From an uncultured Bulleidia sp. (GTDB taxonomy: Bacteria; Bacillota_I; Bacilli_A; Erysipelotrichales; Erysipelotrichaceae): DNA of 64,000 bases. Location of the stretch: contig CAKVBD010000003.1 in assembly GCA_934725105.1 (NCBI GenBank), positions 1 to 64,000 of the forward strand. The letters run 5' to 3'. The notes beneath the pieces were generated by a model. It did no database searches and was not told the DNA's origin. It saw only the letters and a list, made by a program, of their open reading frames with translations. A program made the position numbers and the translations under genes. Below, in pieces: positions 8,994 through 16,765 of the stretch; position 1 is the stretch's first letter; every line of letters starts with the position of its first letter.

Positions 8994-9497
8994 ATGCCTA
9001 CCGCTTTATATTATCGACATGATCCATTTGCACCAAAGCCAAATCAGCCGACACGTTTTGGAAGTGCTGTTGTTGTTTCATGTAAAGGACAGATTTTACT
9101 AGAGCACAGAAAAGATAATTTTCGCTGGGGAGTAATTTCTGGCGATATCCATGATACGGAATCCTTTCTGGATTGTGCGATTCGTAGAACAATTGAAGAA
9201 ACAGGAATTCATTTAAAGAGCAGTCATGTACATGTTCTTCAGTTATTTGATGATCCCAGCAGAATTGTTTCTTTTCTGGATGGCAATATTTATCGTGTTG
9301 TTCATATGGCATATGATTCACAAATTGATGCATTTCCAGATACAAAAGTATCAAAACATTCGATTGAACTGAAATGGGTCGATCCTATGGAACTGGAAGA
9401 TTATGATATTGTTGTGACGCACCAGGAAATCCTGGAACAATACTTTATCAAATATAATATTCCAAATACATTAAAGAAAAGCATACGAGAACAGTGA
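8994..9497 (+). CDS. Nudix-fold protein with altered catalytic box
   Basis: 167 residues with a Nudix fold. The box aligns as W-G-V-I-S-G-D at its start and R-R-T-I-E-E-T-G-I at its end, so the canonical R-E-x-x-E-E becomes R-R-x-x-E-E: the first Glu, a metal/catalytic residue in MutT, is Arg. The two later Glu residues remain. Activity may be lost or altered, so the substrate cannot be predicted. The N-terminal segment (YYRHDPFAPKPNQPTRFGSAVVV) and the DDPSRIVSFLDGNIYRVVH region are typical of Nudix proteins acting on nucleotide sugars or unknown substrates. It follows hit by three bases and ends at a terminator that overlaps its stop codon. Confidence 0.75.
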   Translation: MPTALYYRHDPFAPKPNQPTRFGSAVVVSCKGQILLEHRKDNFRWGVISGDIHDTESFLDCAIRRTIEETGIHLKSSHVHVLQLFDDPSRIVSFLDGNIYRVVHMAYDSQIDAFPDTKVSKHSIELKWVDPMELEDYDIVVTHQEILEQYFIKYNIPNTLKKSIREQ

Positions 9498-9513
9498 AAA
9501 ACTGTTCTTTTTT
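9488..9513 (+). terminator. Terminator of hit-nudix
   Basis: 8-bp stem AGAACAGT / ACTGTTCT with a GAAAA loop and T6; the stem includes the stop codon of the Nudix gene. Confidence 0.85.
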
Positions 9514-9519
9514 CATCAA

Positions 9520-9541
9520 AAAAAGACTCATTTCGAGTCTT
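9520..9541 (-). terminator. Terminator of the gatD operon
   Basis: On the minus strand, AAGACTC / GAGTCTT with a GAAAT loop is followed by T7, directly at the gatD stop. Confidence 0.8.
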
Positions 9542-10271
9542 ATTTGCACTGCAGTCTTTCAAGCATGACATTCTGTGCCTGGTATTCAATAGTATCATCC
9601 AATGGTTCTAAAGTAACTTCACCATAGCGTTTCTTCAAAGCACGCTTTAGAATGGCATCCGCAATATCTGGATTTTTAGGCAGTAAAGGTCCATGCATAT
9701 ATGTAGCCAGTACCTGCTCATTCATAAATCCTTCAAATCCTGAATGCATTTCATTGCCATGACCAGATAATACTTTCGCAAATGGTGTAGATACATTCTT
9801 CGTCTGTCCGCCATGATTTTCAAATCCAACGGCTTTGAATGTCTTGCCATCCATTGTTGTTTCCACCGCAATATTACCAATACATCTTTCATCACGATTT
9901 CCCGCAACTGTATAGTAATCAAAGAATTTCAATCCTTCAATCACATTTCCATCCTGGTCTTTATAATACTGACCAAATAACTGATATCCACCACAAATCA
10001 ATAGAAAAGCTGTTTTATGATCCATTGCGGTTTGGATTGATTGTTTTCTTTGAAGAAGATCCGCAAATATGAGATTCTGCTCTTTATCAGCGCCTCCACC
10101 AAGGAAGAACAAATCATATTCATCTATATTCTTTTCTTCACCAATCGTACAAGTATCCAGCTGTACTTCAATACCTCTTTTTTCTGCTCTTCTTCTAAGA
10201 ACTTCTGCATTTCCTTTATCTCCATACAGATCCATCAGATCATGATACATCCAAAGTATTTTTAGATTCAT
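9540..10271 (-). CDS. gatD: GatD, lipid II isoglutaminyl synthase glutaminase subunit
   Basis: 243-residue class I glutamine amidotransferase of the CobB/CobQ type. It releases ammonia from glutamine for MurT, which amidates the D-Glu of lipid II to D-isoGln. The nucleophile Cys is in LLICGGYQLFG (about residue 94), and the catalytic His is in YMHGPLLPKNP near the C-terminus; NHGG is also conserved. It overlaps murT by four bases, which fits a fixed-ratio complex. The pair is widespread in Gram-positive bacteria and links to the cell-wall genes at 28.7-39.6 kb. Confidence 0.95.
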   Translation of the reverse strand: MNLKILWMYHDLMDLYGDKGNAEVLRRRAEKRGIEVQLDTCTIGEEKNIDEYDLFFLGGGADKEQNLIFADLLQRKQSIQTAMDHKTAFLLICGGYQLFGQYYKDQDGNVIEGLKFFDYYTVAGNRDERCIGNIAVETTMDGKTFKAVGFENHGGQTKNVSTPFAKVLSGHGNEMHSGFEGFMNEQVLATYMHGPLLPKNPDIADAILKRALKKRYGEVTLEPLDDTIEYQAQNVMLERLQCK

Positions 10272-11581
10272 TTTCCTTCACTCACCTTTCTTAAAATGGC
10301 ACGTGTAGAATGGAGTGCTGTATATGTTGCGATAACATATGATTCAAGATTGGCATCATTCAGCCATTCAATTGCTTTTGTTGCATTTTCAATCACAATG
10401 ATACGATCTTCTAATCCTTCGTATTTCAAACGCAAAGCCATATCATACGCACGTAATCCAGAACAAACGATATGTTTGACTTCAGGGACGTTTAACCTTT
10501 CAAAATGCGCATCCCAGATCCAGGAAACATCATGTCCATCCTGATCATTATCATTCAGAAAGATACAGATATTTTTATCTCCTGGGCGTGCAATGATATA
10601 TTTCATTACTTCATTTGCTCCAGTAGGATTTTTCACAAGATTGATAACAGATGGCTTCTTTAACTGATATACTTCATTTCTGCCTTCTTTCATGACAAAT
10701 GATTGAAATACTTCATTTGCGGCATTAAAATCAAGCTTCAACGTTTTCATAACAGTTAACGTACATGCACAGTTATAAATTGCATAGATACTGTTGATAA
10801 AGTTATGATACTTCTTGTTTTCAACAGTAAATGTCTCATTCTTATAGTCAATTGCATTCACTTCAATATCTGGATGGATTGTTCCAAACCCATCATTCTC
10901 ACATGTAAATCTACCAATATGAGAATACTGATAATAAGAATATTTCAATGGTTTCCCACATCTAGGACAGAATTTACCTTCACTCGCTTCATCTGTTTTA
11001 TCTTTGCTGACTTCATTACGATCAACACTGAACGTATGAATACGAGCTTTTAAAGCGGTATCCTGGATACGCAATGTATTCGGATCATCCCCATTTAAAA
11101 TGATATCTCCTGTAAAATCTTTTGTCACTTCCTGGATCTTGCGAATGATTGTTTCCATTTCTCCTGCACGATCCAGCTGATCACGGAAGAAGTTATTCAC
11201 CACAAGAATCGTTGGATGCAAATTTTTAAATTGACGATATAATGTCAATTCATCTACTTCAATGACAGCTGCATCTCCCTGCACTTCATAATTAGAATTT
11301 GCATTTGATGCAAGCAATGTCGCAATCCCAACATTTAAATTGTCACCTCTACGATTGTTAATAACTTTTAGACCAGCTTTTCTTAAAGATTCCGCAATCA
11401 AGTTGGAAGTTGTTGTTTTTCCATTTGTTCCCGTCACAAGCACAACAATTTTTGGCATTTTAAATTTTTGAATAAAATTTGGATCCATTTTCAGTGCTAG
11501 TTCACCTGGAAAGCTGCCACCTCTGCCTGCTTTTTGAAGTAAAGCATGTGTGATTTGAACAAGCTTTAATCGAATATCCAT
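10268..11581 (-). CDS. murT: MurT, lipid II isoglutaminyl synthase ligase subunit
   Basis: 437-residue Mur-ligase-like protein that activates the glutamate alpha-carboxylate of lipid II with ATP and accepts ammonia from GatD. The P-loop is VTGTNGKTTTS (about residues 49-59); the central NDNDQDG and the C-terminal DUF1727 domain (PTGANEVM) are normal. The zinc ribbon inserted in the middle domain has C-P-R-C and then a single Cys in FTCENDGFG: the usual fourth Cys is replaced by Asp. It is first of the murT-gatD operon, nine bases downstream of yhaM, which may belong to the same transcript. Confidence 0.95.
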   Translation of the reverse strand: MDIRLKLVQITHALLQKAGRGGSFPGELALKMDPNFIQKFKMPKIVVLVTGTNGKTTTSNLIAESLRKAGLKVINNRRGDNLNVGIATLLASNANSNYEVQGDAAVIEVDELTLYRQFKNLHPTILVVNNFFRDQLDRAGEMETIIRKIQEVTKDFTGDIILNGDDPNTLRIQDTALKARIHTFSVDRNEVSKDKTDEASEGKFCPRCGKPLKYSYYQYSHIGRFTCENDGFGTIHPDIEVNAIDYKNETFTVENKKYHNFINSIYAIYNCACTLTVMKTLKLDFNAANEVFQSFVMKEGRNEVYQLKKPSVINLVKNPTGANEVMKYIIARPGDKNICIFLNDNDQDGHDVSWIWDAHFERLNVPEVKHIVCSGLRAYDMALRLKYEGLEDRIIVIENATKAIEWLNDANLESYVIATYTALHSTRAILRKVSEGK

Positions 11582-11590
11582 ACTGCCCTC

Positions 11591-12523
11591 CTATTTGTGT
11601 TTATAAAACTGACGGTTTTCAAATTGAAACATACGAGATGTCCATGTTCCTGGTTTGATTGCATCTAATGCCATCTTTAATGATGTTAGTCTTGCATCCA
11701 TATTGTCAATCAAATACAAAGCTTCTGCTTCAATGATCATTGGAGCTACTGGTGAACCATATTCCATCTTTCCATGATGAGAAAGAATCATATGATGCAT
11801 CAATACTGTTTCTTCACGATCCTGTACGCCAAGCTTTTCACTTACTTCACTCAGCCATGCATTGGCAAGTGAAATATGTCCTTCCAGCTTTCCTTCCAGT
11901 GTATATTCTGTTGTAACAGGACCAGATAATTCCGCTGTTTTACCAACATCATGAATCAATGCTGCAGATACAAGCAAATCACGATCCAGCTGTGGATAAT
12001 GCTTGCATAATTCATCCGCAAGTGTTGCCATGGACAAGGAATGATCTGACAATCCTCCCTTCCATCCATGATGGATCTTGCTTGCCGCAGGAAATGTAAA
12101 GAACTTGTCTCCAACATAAGACAACATGCCAATAACAAGTTTTCTATAAACATCATTTTGAATGGAATCAATCAATGACTGTGTTAAACTTCTTCTTTCA
12201 ACTTCAGAATGATCTGAAGAAATGACAAAATCTTCTAGATTATATTCATCTTCACTGATTTCTTCTACGTGATTCATACGTAACTGTAATTTATCTTTAT
12301 AAAGCAACACTTCAAAACTGAATTTCAAAATCTTTCCAGCTTGTATAAGTGCCTGTTCATTTTCTTTTACATCCCAGAATTTTCCATCAATTGTTCCTGT
12401 TTTATCTTGTAATGTTAAAGATAAATATGGGGAACCTTTTGATGTTGTGCCATTCTTGACATCTTTTACAAGCAATGGCTGCTGTAACTTCATATGTTCT
12501 TCAAATTCATTGATTTTGACCAT
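11591..12523 (-). CDS. yhaM: 3'-5' exoribonuclease YhaM
   Basis: 310-residue nuclease with an N-terminal OB-fold (about residues 10-95, with YLSLTLQDKTGTIDGKFWD) and an HD domain (HHGWKGGLSDHSLSM, then LIHDVGK at about residue 190). YhaM degrades single-stranded RNA and DNA from the 3' end with Mn2+ or Co2+. I place the start at the ATG at 12523; the preceding GGAGTGG is spaced well and lies in the end of the upstream gene. A GTG nine bases earlier is possible. It starts two bases after the stop of the glycosyltransferase-RecX fusion gene. Confidence 0.9.
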   Translation of the reverse strand: MVKINEFEEHMKLQQPLLVKDVKNGTTSKGSPYLSLTLQDKTGTIDGKFWDVKENEQALIQAGKILKFSFEVLLYKDKLQLRMNHVEEISEDEYNLEDFVISSDHSEVERRSLTQSLIDSIQNDVYRKLVIGMLSYVGDKFFTFPAASKIHHGWKGGLSDHSLSMATLADELCKHYPQLDRDLLVSAALIHDVGKTAELSGPVTTEYTLEGKLEGHISLANAWLSEVSEKLGVQDREETVLMHHMILSHHGKMEYGSPVAPMIIEAEALYLIDNMDARLTSLKMALDAIKPGTWTSRMFQFENRQFYKHK

Positions 12524-12525
12524 TC

Positions 12526-14508
12526 TTACCACTCCATTTCATCTATGACTACATATATATCTTCTATTGCATATCCTTGTGCCATGCAATAACGGAATAC
12601 GCGATTTTTCAATTCTGTATCCTGATATTTCTTTTCATATCTCTTTTTCGCTTTCACACAGCATTTAGATAGATTATCCAGTTCTTTATTTTCAATTCTT
12701 GTATAATCCATTCTTTCAGATACACTTCTAGCAATCTGTGATGAATATCCTTTCATCACTAAATGATTATATACGTAATTCTTACTTTTTTTAACAGAAT
12801 CATTCTTACAGGAATTCAATAATTTTTCAGCGTATGCAATCGCATTCTCTTCTTCATCATCTATTCTTGCATTTAATGTGTTTACGATCATTTCATAAGG
12901 AATGCCTTTTTTTACTAGTGTCTTAATGATTTTGTCATTTCCATTAAAAGCCGCTTTTAAAGAAGATATCTGATCTTCACAATATCTTTCATCATTGATA
13001 TAACCTTTATTTTCAAGCTTTTCAATAATGCGATTGATCATATAGATATCACATTCTGTATTTTGTGTCAGCCAGTCATAGATTTCTTTTCTGCTGCGAT
13101 CTTTATAGGCAAGTTTTCTCAAACAGCTCTGATACGCAAGTGCACCACATTGACGTTCTACTAAATCATCTACCTGATTCTTTGTCAGTAACCCATTCTT
13201 ACGCATTCCCAGGTTGTAGTAATCATCTAAGGATACCTGGATTCTTCTTTCATCGTGTTTATCTGAAATTAAATATAGCTGTACAATGCTTTCCTTCACT
13301 TGAACATCCACGATCGTATATTGGTTGTGATACTGCTTGATTGTATTTGTATACACATCCATAACTCTTTCATAGAAAGTCTCAGAAGAATATGGCTGCA
13401 CACACGCAATACAGTTTTTCTGTATCTGTTCATATTCTTCTTTTGTTAAATGCATAAAACGATCAATATACTCTACAAGATCATTTTCATCTTTAAAAAA
13501 CCATCCTGTCTGATCTGGCAGCAGTAAATCATCCAGTACTTCATCATATCGTGCAAATAAAGGCAGAGAAGAAGCAAGTGCTTCAATAAATGTCATTCCC
13601 TGTGTTTCAGATAAGGAAGCTGAAATAAATGCATCTGCACAATGATATAAAGCTGGGATGTCTTCTCTATTTTTCGCACCTGTCATAACACAGCTGTCTT
13701 CAATACCAAACTCCTTGATCATTGTAGATAAACGTTCAAAATCTGGACCATCTCCAACAATCATCATTTTAATATTGATTCCTTTTTGAATTGTGTTCGC
13801 AATTCCTTTTACAACAATATCCAATGCTTTTTCTTCCGCAAGTCGCCCAACATAAATAATGATTTTATCTTCATCTGTAAAACCATACTGTTCACGAAGT
13901 GCATGACGGCTAGCTGGATCAGCATTTTCGCTGGCAAACTTATCCAGTTCCAGACCCGTTGGAATCACATTGATTTCTCTTCTAACATGATAGCTTTCAA
14001 GCATTTCTTTTGTTTTCATACTTGGCGCAATCACTTCAATGGAAGAGTCTCCATAAAGACGAGAAAGCTTTGCAACACCAACCTTTGCGATTTCATCAAC
14101 TTTACGAGAATTAATAAAGTTAACATAATGTGTATAGTCTTCGTATGTTGTATGGTATGTAGATACAAGTGGAATCTGCAACTGCTTTGCACAGATTCTC
14201 GCAAATAAGCCAACACCAAATTCTGTCTGTGCATGAATCACATCTAGATTCAGTTTTCTAATTTCTTCCAGTGCGGAAACATGAAAAGGAGATGTCATAA
14301 CATATCCATACAAAAACTTGAGCTGAACACCTGCAAGTCTCAATACTTTATGATCATCATCCCATTTGTGTTTTCCACTGCCTTTATATGTAGTCACAAC
14401 AACGACATCATGCCCATGCTTTTCCAGTTCATTTCTTAAAATGAAAGTAGAAGCGGCAACGCCATTGATTTGTGGTGGATATGTATCTGTAAATAATGCA
14501 ATACGCAT
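12526..14508 (-). CDS. Glycosyltransferase (GT4) fused to RecX
   Basis: A single 660-residue reading frame joining two unrelated proteins. Residues 1 to about 390 are a GT4 glycosyltransferase resembling 1,2-diacylglycerol 3-glucosyltransferase (RIALFTDTYPPQINGVAAS at the start, VGDGP, and the E-x7-E motif at residues 301 and 309). Residues about 396-660 are a full-length RecX-like domain with its three-helix repeats (ALAYQSCLRKLAYKDRSRKEI, KGYINDERYCEDQI, NHLVMKGYSSQIARSV), matching stand-alone RecX, the RecA modulator, in length (about 265). No stop, frameshift or good internal start lies at the junction (about base 13323). It follows a flippase-like gene in a glycolipid locus, with an AAGGTG ribosome site. 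Confidence 0.85.
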   Translation of the reverse strand: MRIALFTDTYPPQINGVAASTFILRNELEKHGHDVVVVTTYKGSGKHKWDDDHKVLRLAGVQLKFLYGYVMTSPFHVSALEEIRKLNLDVIHAQTEFGVGLFARICAKQLQIPLVSTYHTTYEDYTHYVNFINSRKVDEIAKVGVAKLSRLYGDSSIEVIAPSMKTKEMLESYHVRREINVIPTGLELDKFASENADPASRHALREQYGFTDEDKIIIYVGRLAEEKALDIVVKGIANTIQKGINIKMMIVGDGPDFERLSTMIKEFGIEDSCVMTGAKNREDIPALYHCADAFISASLSETQGMTFIEALASSLPLFARYDEVLDDLLLPDQTGWFFKDENDLVEYIDRFMHLTKEEYEQIQKNCIACVQPYSSETFYERVMDVYTNTIKQYHNQYTIVDVQVKESIVQLYLISDKHDERRIQVSLDDYYNLGMRKNGLLTKNQVDDLVERQCGALAYQSCLRKLAYKDRSRKEIYDWLTQNTECDIYMINRIIEKLENKGYINDERYCEDQISSLKAAFNGNDKIIKTLVKKGIPYEMIVNTLNARIDDEEENAIAYAEKLLNSCKNDSVKKSKNYVYNHLVMKGYSSQIARSVSERMDYTRIENKELDNLSKCCVKAKKRYEKKYQDTELKNRVFRYCMAQGYAIEDIYVVIDEMEW

Positions 14509-14510
14509 TA

Positions 14511-15614
14511 TTAATCACCTTCTTTCTCGTATTCTTCTAGTGCCTGTTTCGTATAGGTTACTGGAGAACCTTTTGTAAGCGGAATATCTTTTCTTGTTCT
14601 AGCATACAAGAAGACAAAACTGCCAACAATCAATACTTGATAAAACGTAATCATTCTCCATAGAAGCATGATTGACGCGGACTGTGTTTTTGTAAAAATT
14701 GTTGAAAACATCAAAATGAAAGTTGCTTCTGTTCCTCCTGAAGAACCAGGCATTGGTAAAAATGCATTAACCATCGCTACAAACGAAGATAAAGCAACCA
14801 TATTAAAGTACATGTCCGTTGTAACTGGAATTTTTAAAACACATGCACAAAGAAAAGGAACACTGTAATAAATCAACAATCTGACAAGATCTTCCACTGC
14901 TAAAAACGCAATCAGTTTCTTATGTGTTCGTAATACAACGATTTCTTTTGAAAACTGCTCTAATTGCGTATTCAATTGTGCAAGTGTTTTTTCTTTATCT
15001 TTTACAATATGTAATTTACATCCAATCTCTATTCCAGAAGTCGTCAGCCATTGGTAGAATCTTGGAGAAATTGCCAGTATCCATAAAAATACAATGATTG
15101 CTGCACCCACTAAAAACCCCGCAATAACAATTAAAAAATACTGCGAATAATTAGAATAGAAGTATGGAAATTTCACTAAGATCAAAAATAAGACAAACGA
15201 ACACATTGTTGTCTGGTACACAATAAAATCAAGCCACAATACACCAATAGAATTACTGACAGGAATTCCCTGCTTTCGAAAGATATACCCTTGTGCTACC
15301 TGTCCACCTGAAGCACCTGGTGTAATGTTATTGAATAATCCCGCAACATAGGAATTCACAAATCCTTGTTGATATGTGTAATGTGGATGTGTTAATTTAC
15401 ATTCCTCTGCTAGACCAACACCTAAAAGAAAACGTTCAAAAACCATCAACAAAACAATCAATATCAAACCTGGAATATTGACAGATTTTAAAGTATCTAA
15501 TACTTTTCCACCATCGTCTTTCAACGTAAAAAACAATACAGCACCTGCTAAGGCAAATATCAAAAAAATATTAAATATTGTATTACTAAATAAGCTTTTG
15601 ATCTTTTTCCACAT
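14511..15614 (-). CDS. Flippase-like membrane protein (LPG_synthase_TM family)
   Basis: 367-residue polytopic membrane protein of the family named after the transmembrane part of lysylphosphatidylglycerol synthase (UPF0104, YbhN-like). About eight hydrophobic segments are visible. Family glycine motifs are present: NITPGASGGQVAQGY and MPGSSGGTEATFI. Members move lipids across the membrane or anchor lipid-modifying enzymes. It sits between two diacylglycerol glycosyltransferases, so a role in glycolipid or lipoteichoic acid anchor handling is likely. The gene lacks a good Shine-Dalgarno; TATAAT ends six bases before its ATG, so it may be transcribed as a leaderless message in addition to read-through. 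Confidence 0.85.
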   Translation of the reverse strand: MWKKIKSLFSNTIFNIFLIFALAGAVLFFTLKDDGGKVLDTLKSVNIPGLILIVLLMVFERFLLGVGLAEECKLTHPHYTYQQGFVNSYVAGLFNNITPGASGGQVAQGYIFRKQGIPVSNSIGVLWLDFIVYQTTMCSFVLFLILVKFPYFYSNYSQYFLIVIAGFLVGAAIIVFLWILAISPRFYQWLTTSGIEIGCKLHIVKDKEKTLAQLNTQLEQFSKEIVVLRTHKKLIAFLAVEDLVRLLIYYSVPFLCACVLKIPVTTDMYFNMVALSSFVAMVNAFLPMPGSSGGTEATFILMFSTIFTKTQSASIMLLWRMITFYQVLIVGSFVFLYARTRKDIPLTKGSPVTYTKQALEEYEKEGD

Positions 15615-15620
15615 ATGAAT

Positions 15621-15650
15621 ATTATACCTTTTGATAACTTATCTAAGCAA
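15621..15650 (-). promoter_or_regulatory. Candidate leaderless promoter of the flippase gene
   Basis: TTGCTT (15645-15650), 18 bases, TATAAT (15621-15626) on the minus strand; the ATG (15612-15614) begins six bases further on. The -35 falls in the loop of the intercistronic hairpin. Confidence 0.5.
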
Positions 15651-15659
15651 CTTAGATAA
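15639..15659 (-). other. Intercistronic hairpin
   Basis: A 9-bp perfect inverted repeat (TTATCTAAG / CTTAGATAA, three-base loop) lies three bases after the upstream glycosyltransferase stop. No T-run follows, so it is more likely an mRNA-stability or partial attenuation element than a terminator. Confidence 0.5.
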
Positions 15660-15661
15660 AA

Positions 15662-16684
15662 CTACTTCATCGTATCTTCATGATTCATTACAAATTCATA
15701 AACTTTTTTTAACTGTTGTCCAACAGATTCAATCGATCTTTCTTCTGCAGTTTTATAGCCTGCATTTGTTAGATCTTTCAAATCACCTTCTACAACACCG
15801 CGAATCTTTTCCACAAATTCATCATTGTTACTTCCCATATAACAATTCTTTCCATCTTGCAGCCATGGATGGAATGCACCAATATCCCTGACAACCGTTG
15901 GACATTTCCCAGCTAAAGCCTCTAAGACAACAATTCCTTCTGTTTCTTCATAGCTTGGGAAAAAGAAACAGTCTGCATCACTATAAGCACCTTCAATAAT
16001 GCCACCTTTGACATATCCTGGAAAAATTAGATTTGGTATTTCATTGTTATCAACAAGCTCACTCATTTCTTTTGGAATGATCAAACGACTTGTATCACCA
16101 AACCAGATAAATTTATAGTCAGGCAGCCTTTTGGCAACCTCTACAAAATCAGGCAATCCTTTTCTTTGGAATAACAAGCCAACACCAATCACAACCTTAT
16201 CATTTGGCTTTAAAGAAAAGTATTTACGGAATGCTTCAATCTTATCAGGATCTCTTTGATAACGCTTTAAATCAATTCCATTGCTTACCGCAAAAATAGG
16301 AAGCTGAATTCCATATCCTTCTAATATCTTCTTTGAATATGGTGTTGGCGTAATCAAAGCATCTGCCTGTGTATATAAATGCATCAGCCATTTCTTTACT
16401 GCTGGTGAAATCGTATTAGACAGCGTAAAACTGTTTCTGAAGTCTTCTTCTGTAGAATGCGCATGATAAATGACTTTTTTGCGATGTTCTCTTGCATTTT
16501 TTACGATTGCTTCAGAATTCATATAGTATGTATTGATATGCAGAATGTCATAATCAGGACACCAAGGATCCGTTGTAAATTCAATTCCAGCCGATTCTAA
16601 AGCTCTTTGTTGATGCTTAAAAGCTCTACCAATACCAGATTTAGAAATTACACTTTCTCCTTCAAAATATAAAAGTATTTTCAT
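15662..16684 (-). CDS. CpoA-like diacylglycerol glycosyltransferase (GT4)
   Basis: 340-residue GT4 enzyme resembling pneumococcal CpoA and Acholeplasma diglucosyl-diacylglycerol synthase, which add a second sugar to a glucosyl-diacylglycerol. It starts MKILLYFEGESVISKSGIGRA, close to that family. It has the GVGLLFQRKGLPDF nucleotide-sugar region and an E-x7-E motif (EETEGIVVLEAL). Substrate choice (Glc or Gal) cannot be read from sequence. With the flippase-like gene and the GT-RecX gene it forms a membrane glycolipid locus. There is no Shine-Dalgarno; TATAAT ends seven bases before the ATG. Confidence 0.85.
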   Translation of the reverse strand: MKILLYFEGESVISKSGIGRAFKHQQRALESAGIEFTTDPWCPDYDILHINTYYMNSEAIVKNAREHRKKVIYHAHSTEEDFRNSFTLSNTISPAVKKWLMHLYTQADALITPTPYSKKILEGYGIQLPIFAVSNGIDLKRYQRDPDKIEAFRKYFSLKPNDKVVIGVGLLFQRKGLPDFVEVAKRLPDYKFIWFGDTSRLIIPKEMSELVDNNEIPNLIFPGYVKGGIIEGAYSDADCFFFPSYEETEGIVVLEALAGKCPTVVRDIGAFHPWLQDGKNCYMGSNNDEFVEKIRGVVEGDLKDLTNAGYKTAEERSIESVGQQLKKVYEFVMNHEDTMK

Positions 16685-16691
16685 CTAACTA

Positions 16692-16697
16692 ATTATA
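16692..16697 (-). promoter_or_regulatory. Candidate leaderless -10 element of the CpoA-like gene
   Basis: Perfect TATAAT on the minus strand, separated by seven bases (TAGTTAG) from the ATG at 16684. The -35 is weak (TGTTTT, 17 bases upstream, inside the PFOR terminator). Confidence 0.45.
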
Positions 16698-16710
16698 ATT
16701 CAAACAGGCA

Positions 16711-16746
16711 TAAAAAAACAGATACTCACAAGCGTGAGTACCTGTT
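16711..16746 (-). terminator. Terminator of the PFOR gene
   Basis: A 13-bp stem including one G-U pair (AACAGGTACTCAC / GTGAGTATCTGTT, loop GCTT) followed by T7 on the minus strand. Confidence 0.9.
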
Positions 16747-16765
16747 CTTCAGGATATCTTAAGAA

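Noticed and set aside
12526..14508. The glycosyltransferase-RecX fusion as a sequencing or frameshift artefact
   Set aside because: Both domains are complete and in one frame with a plausible linker; an artefact would need to remove exactly a stop and a start while keeping frame. Not disproved without resequencing.
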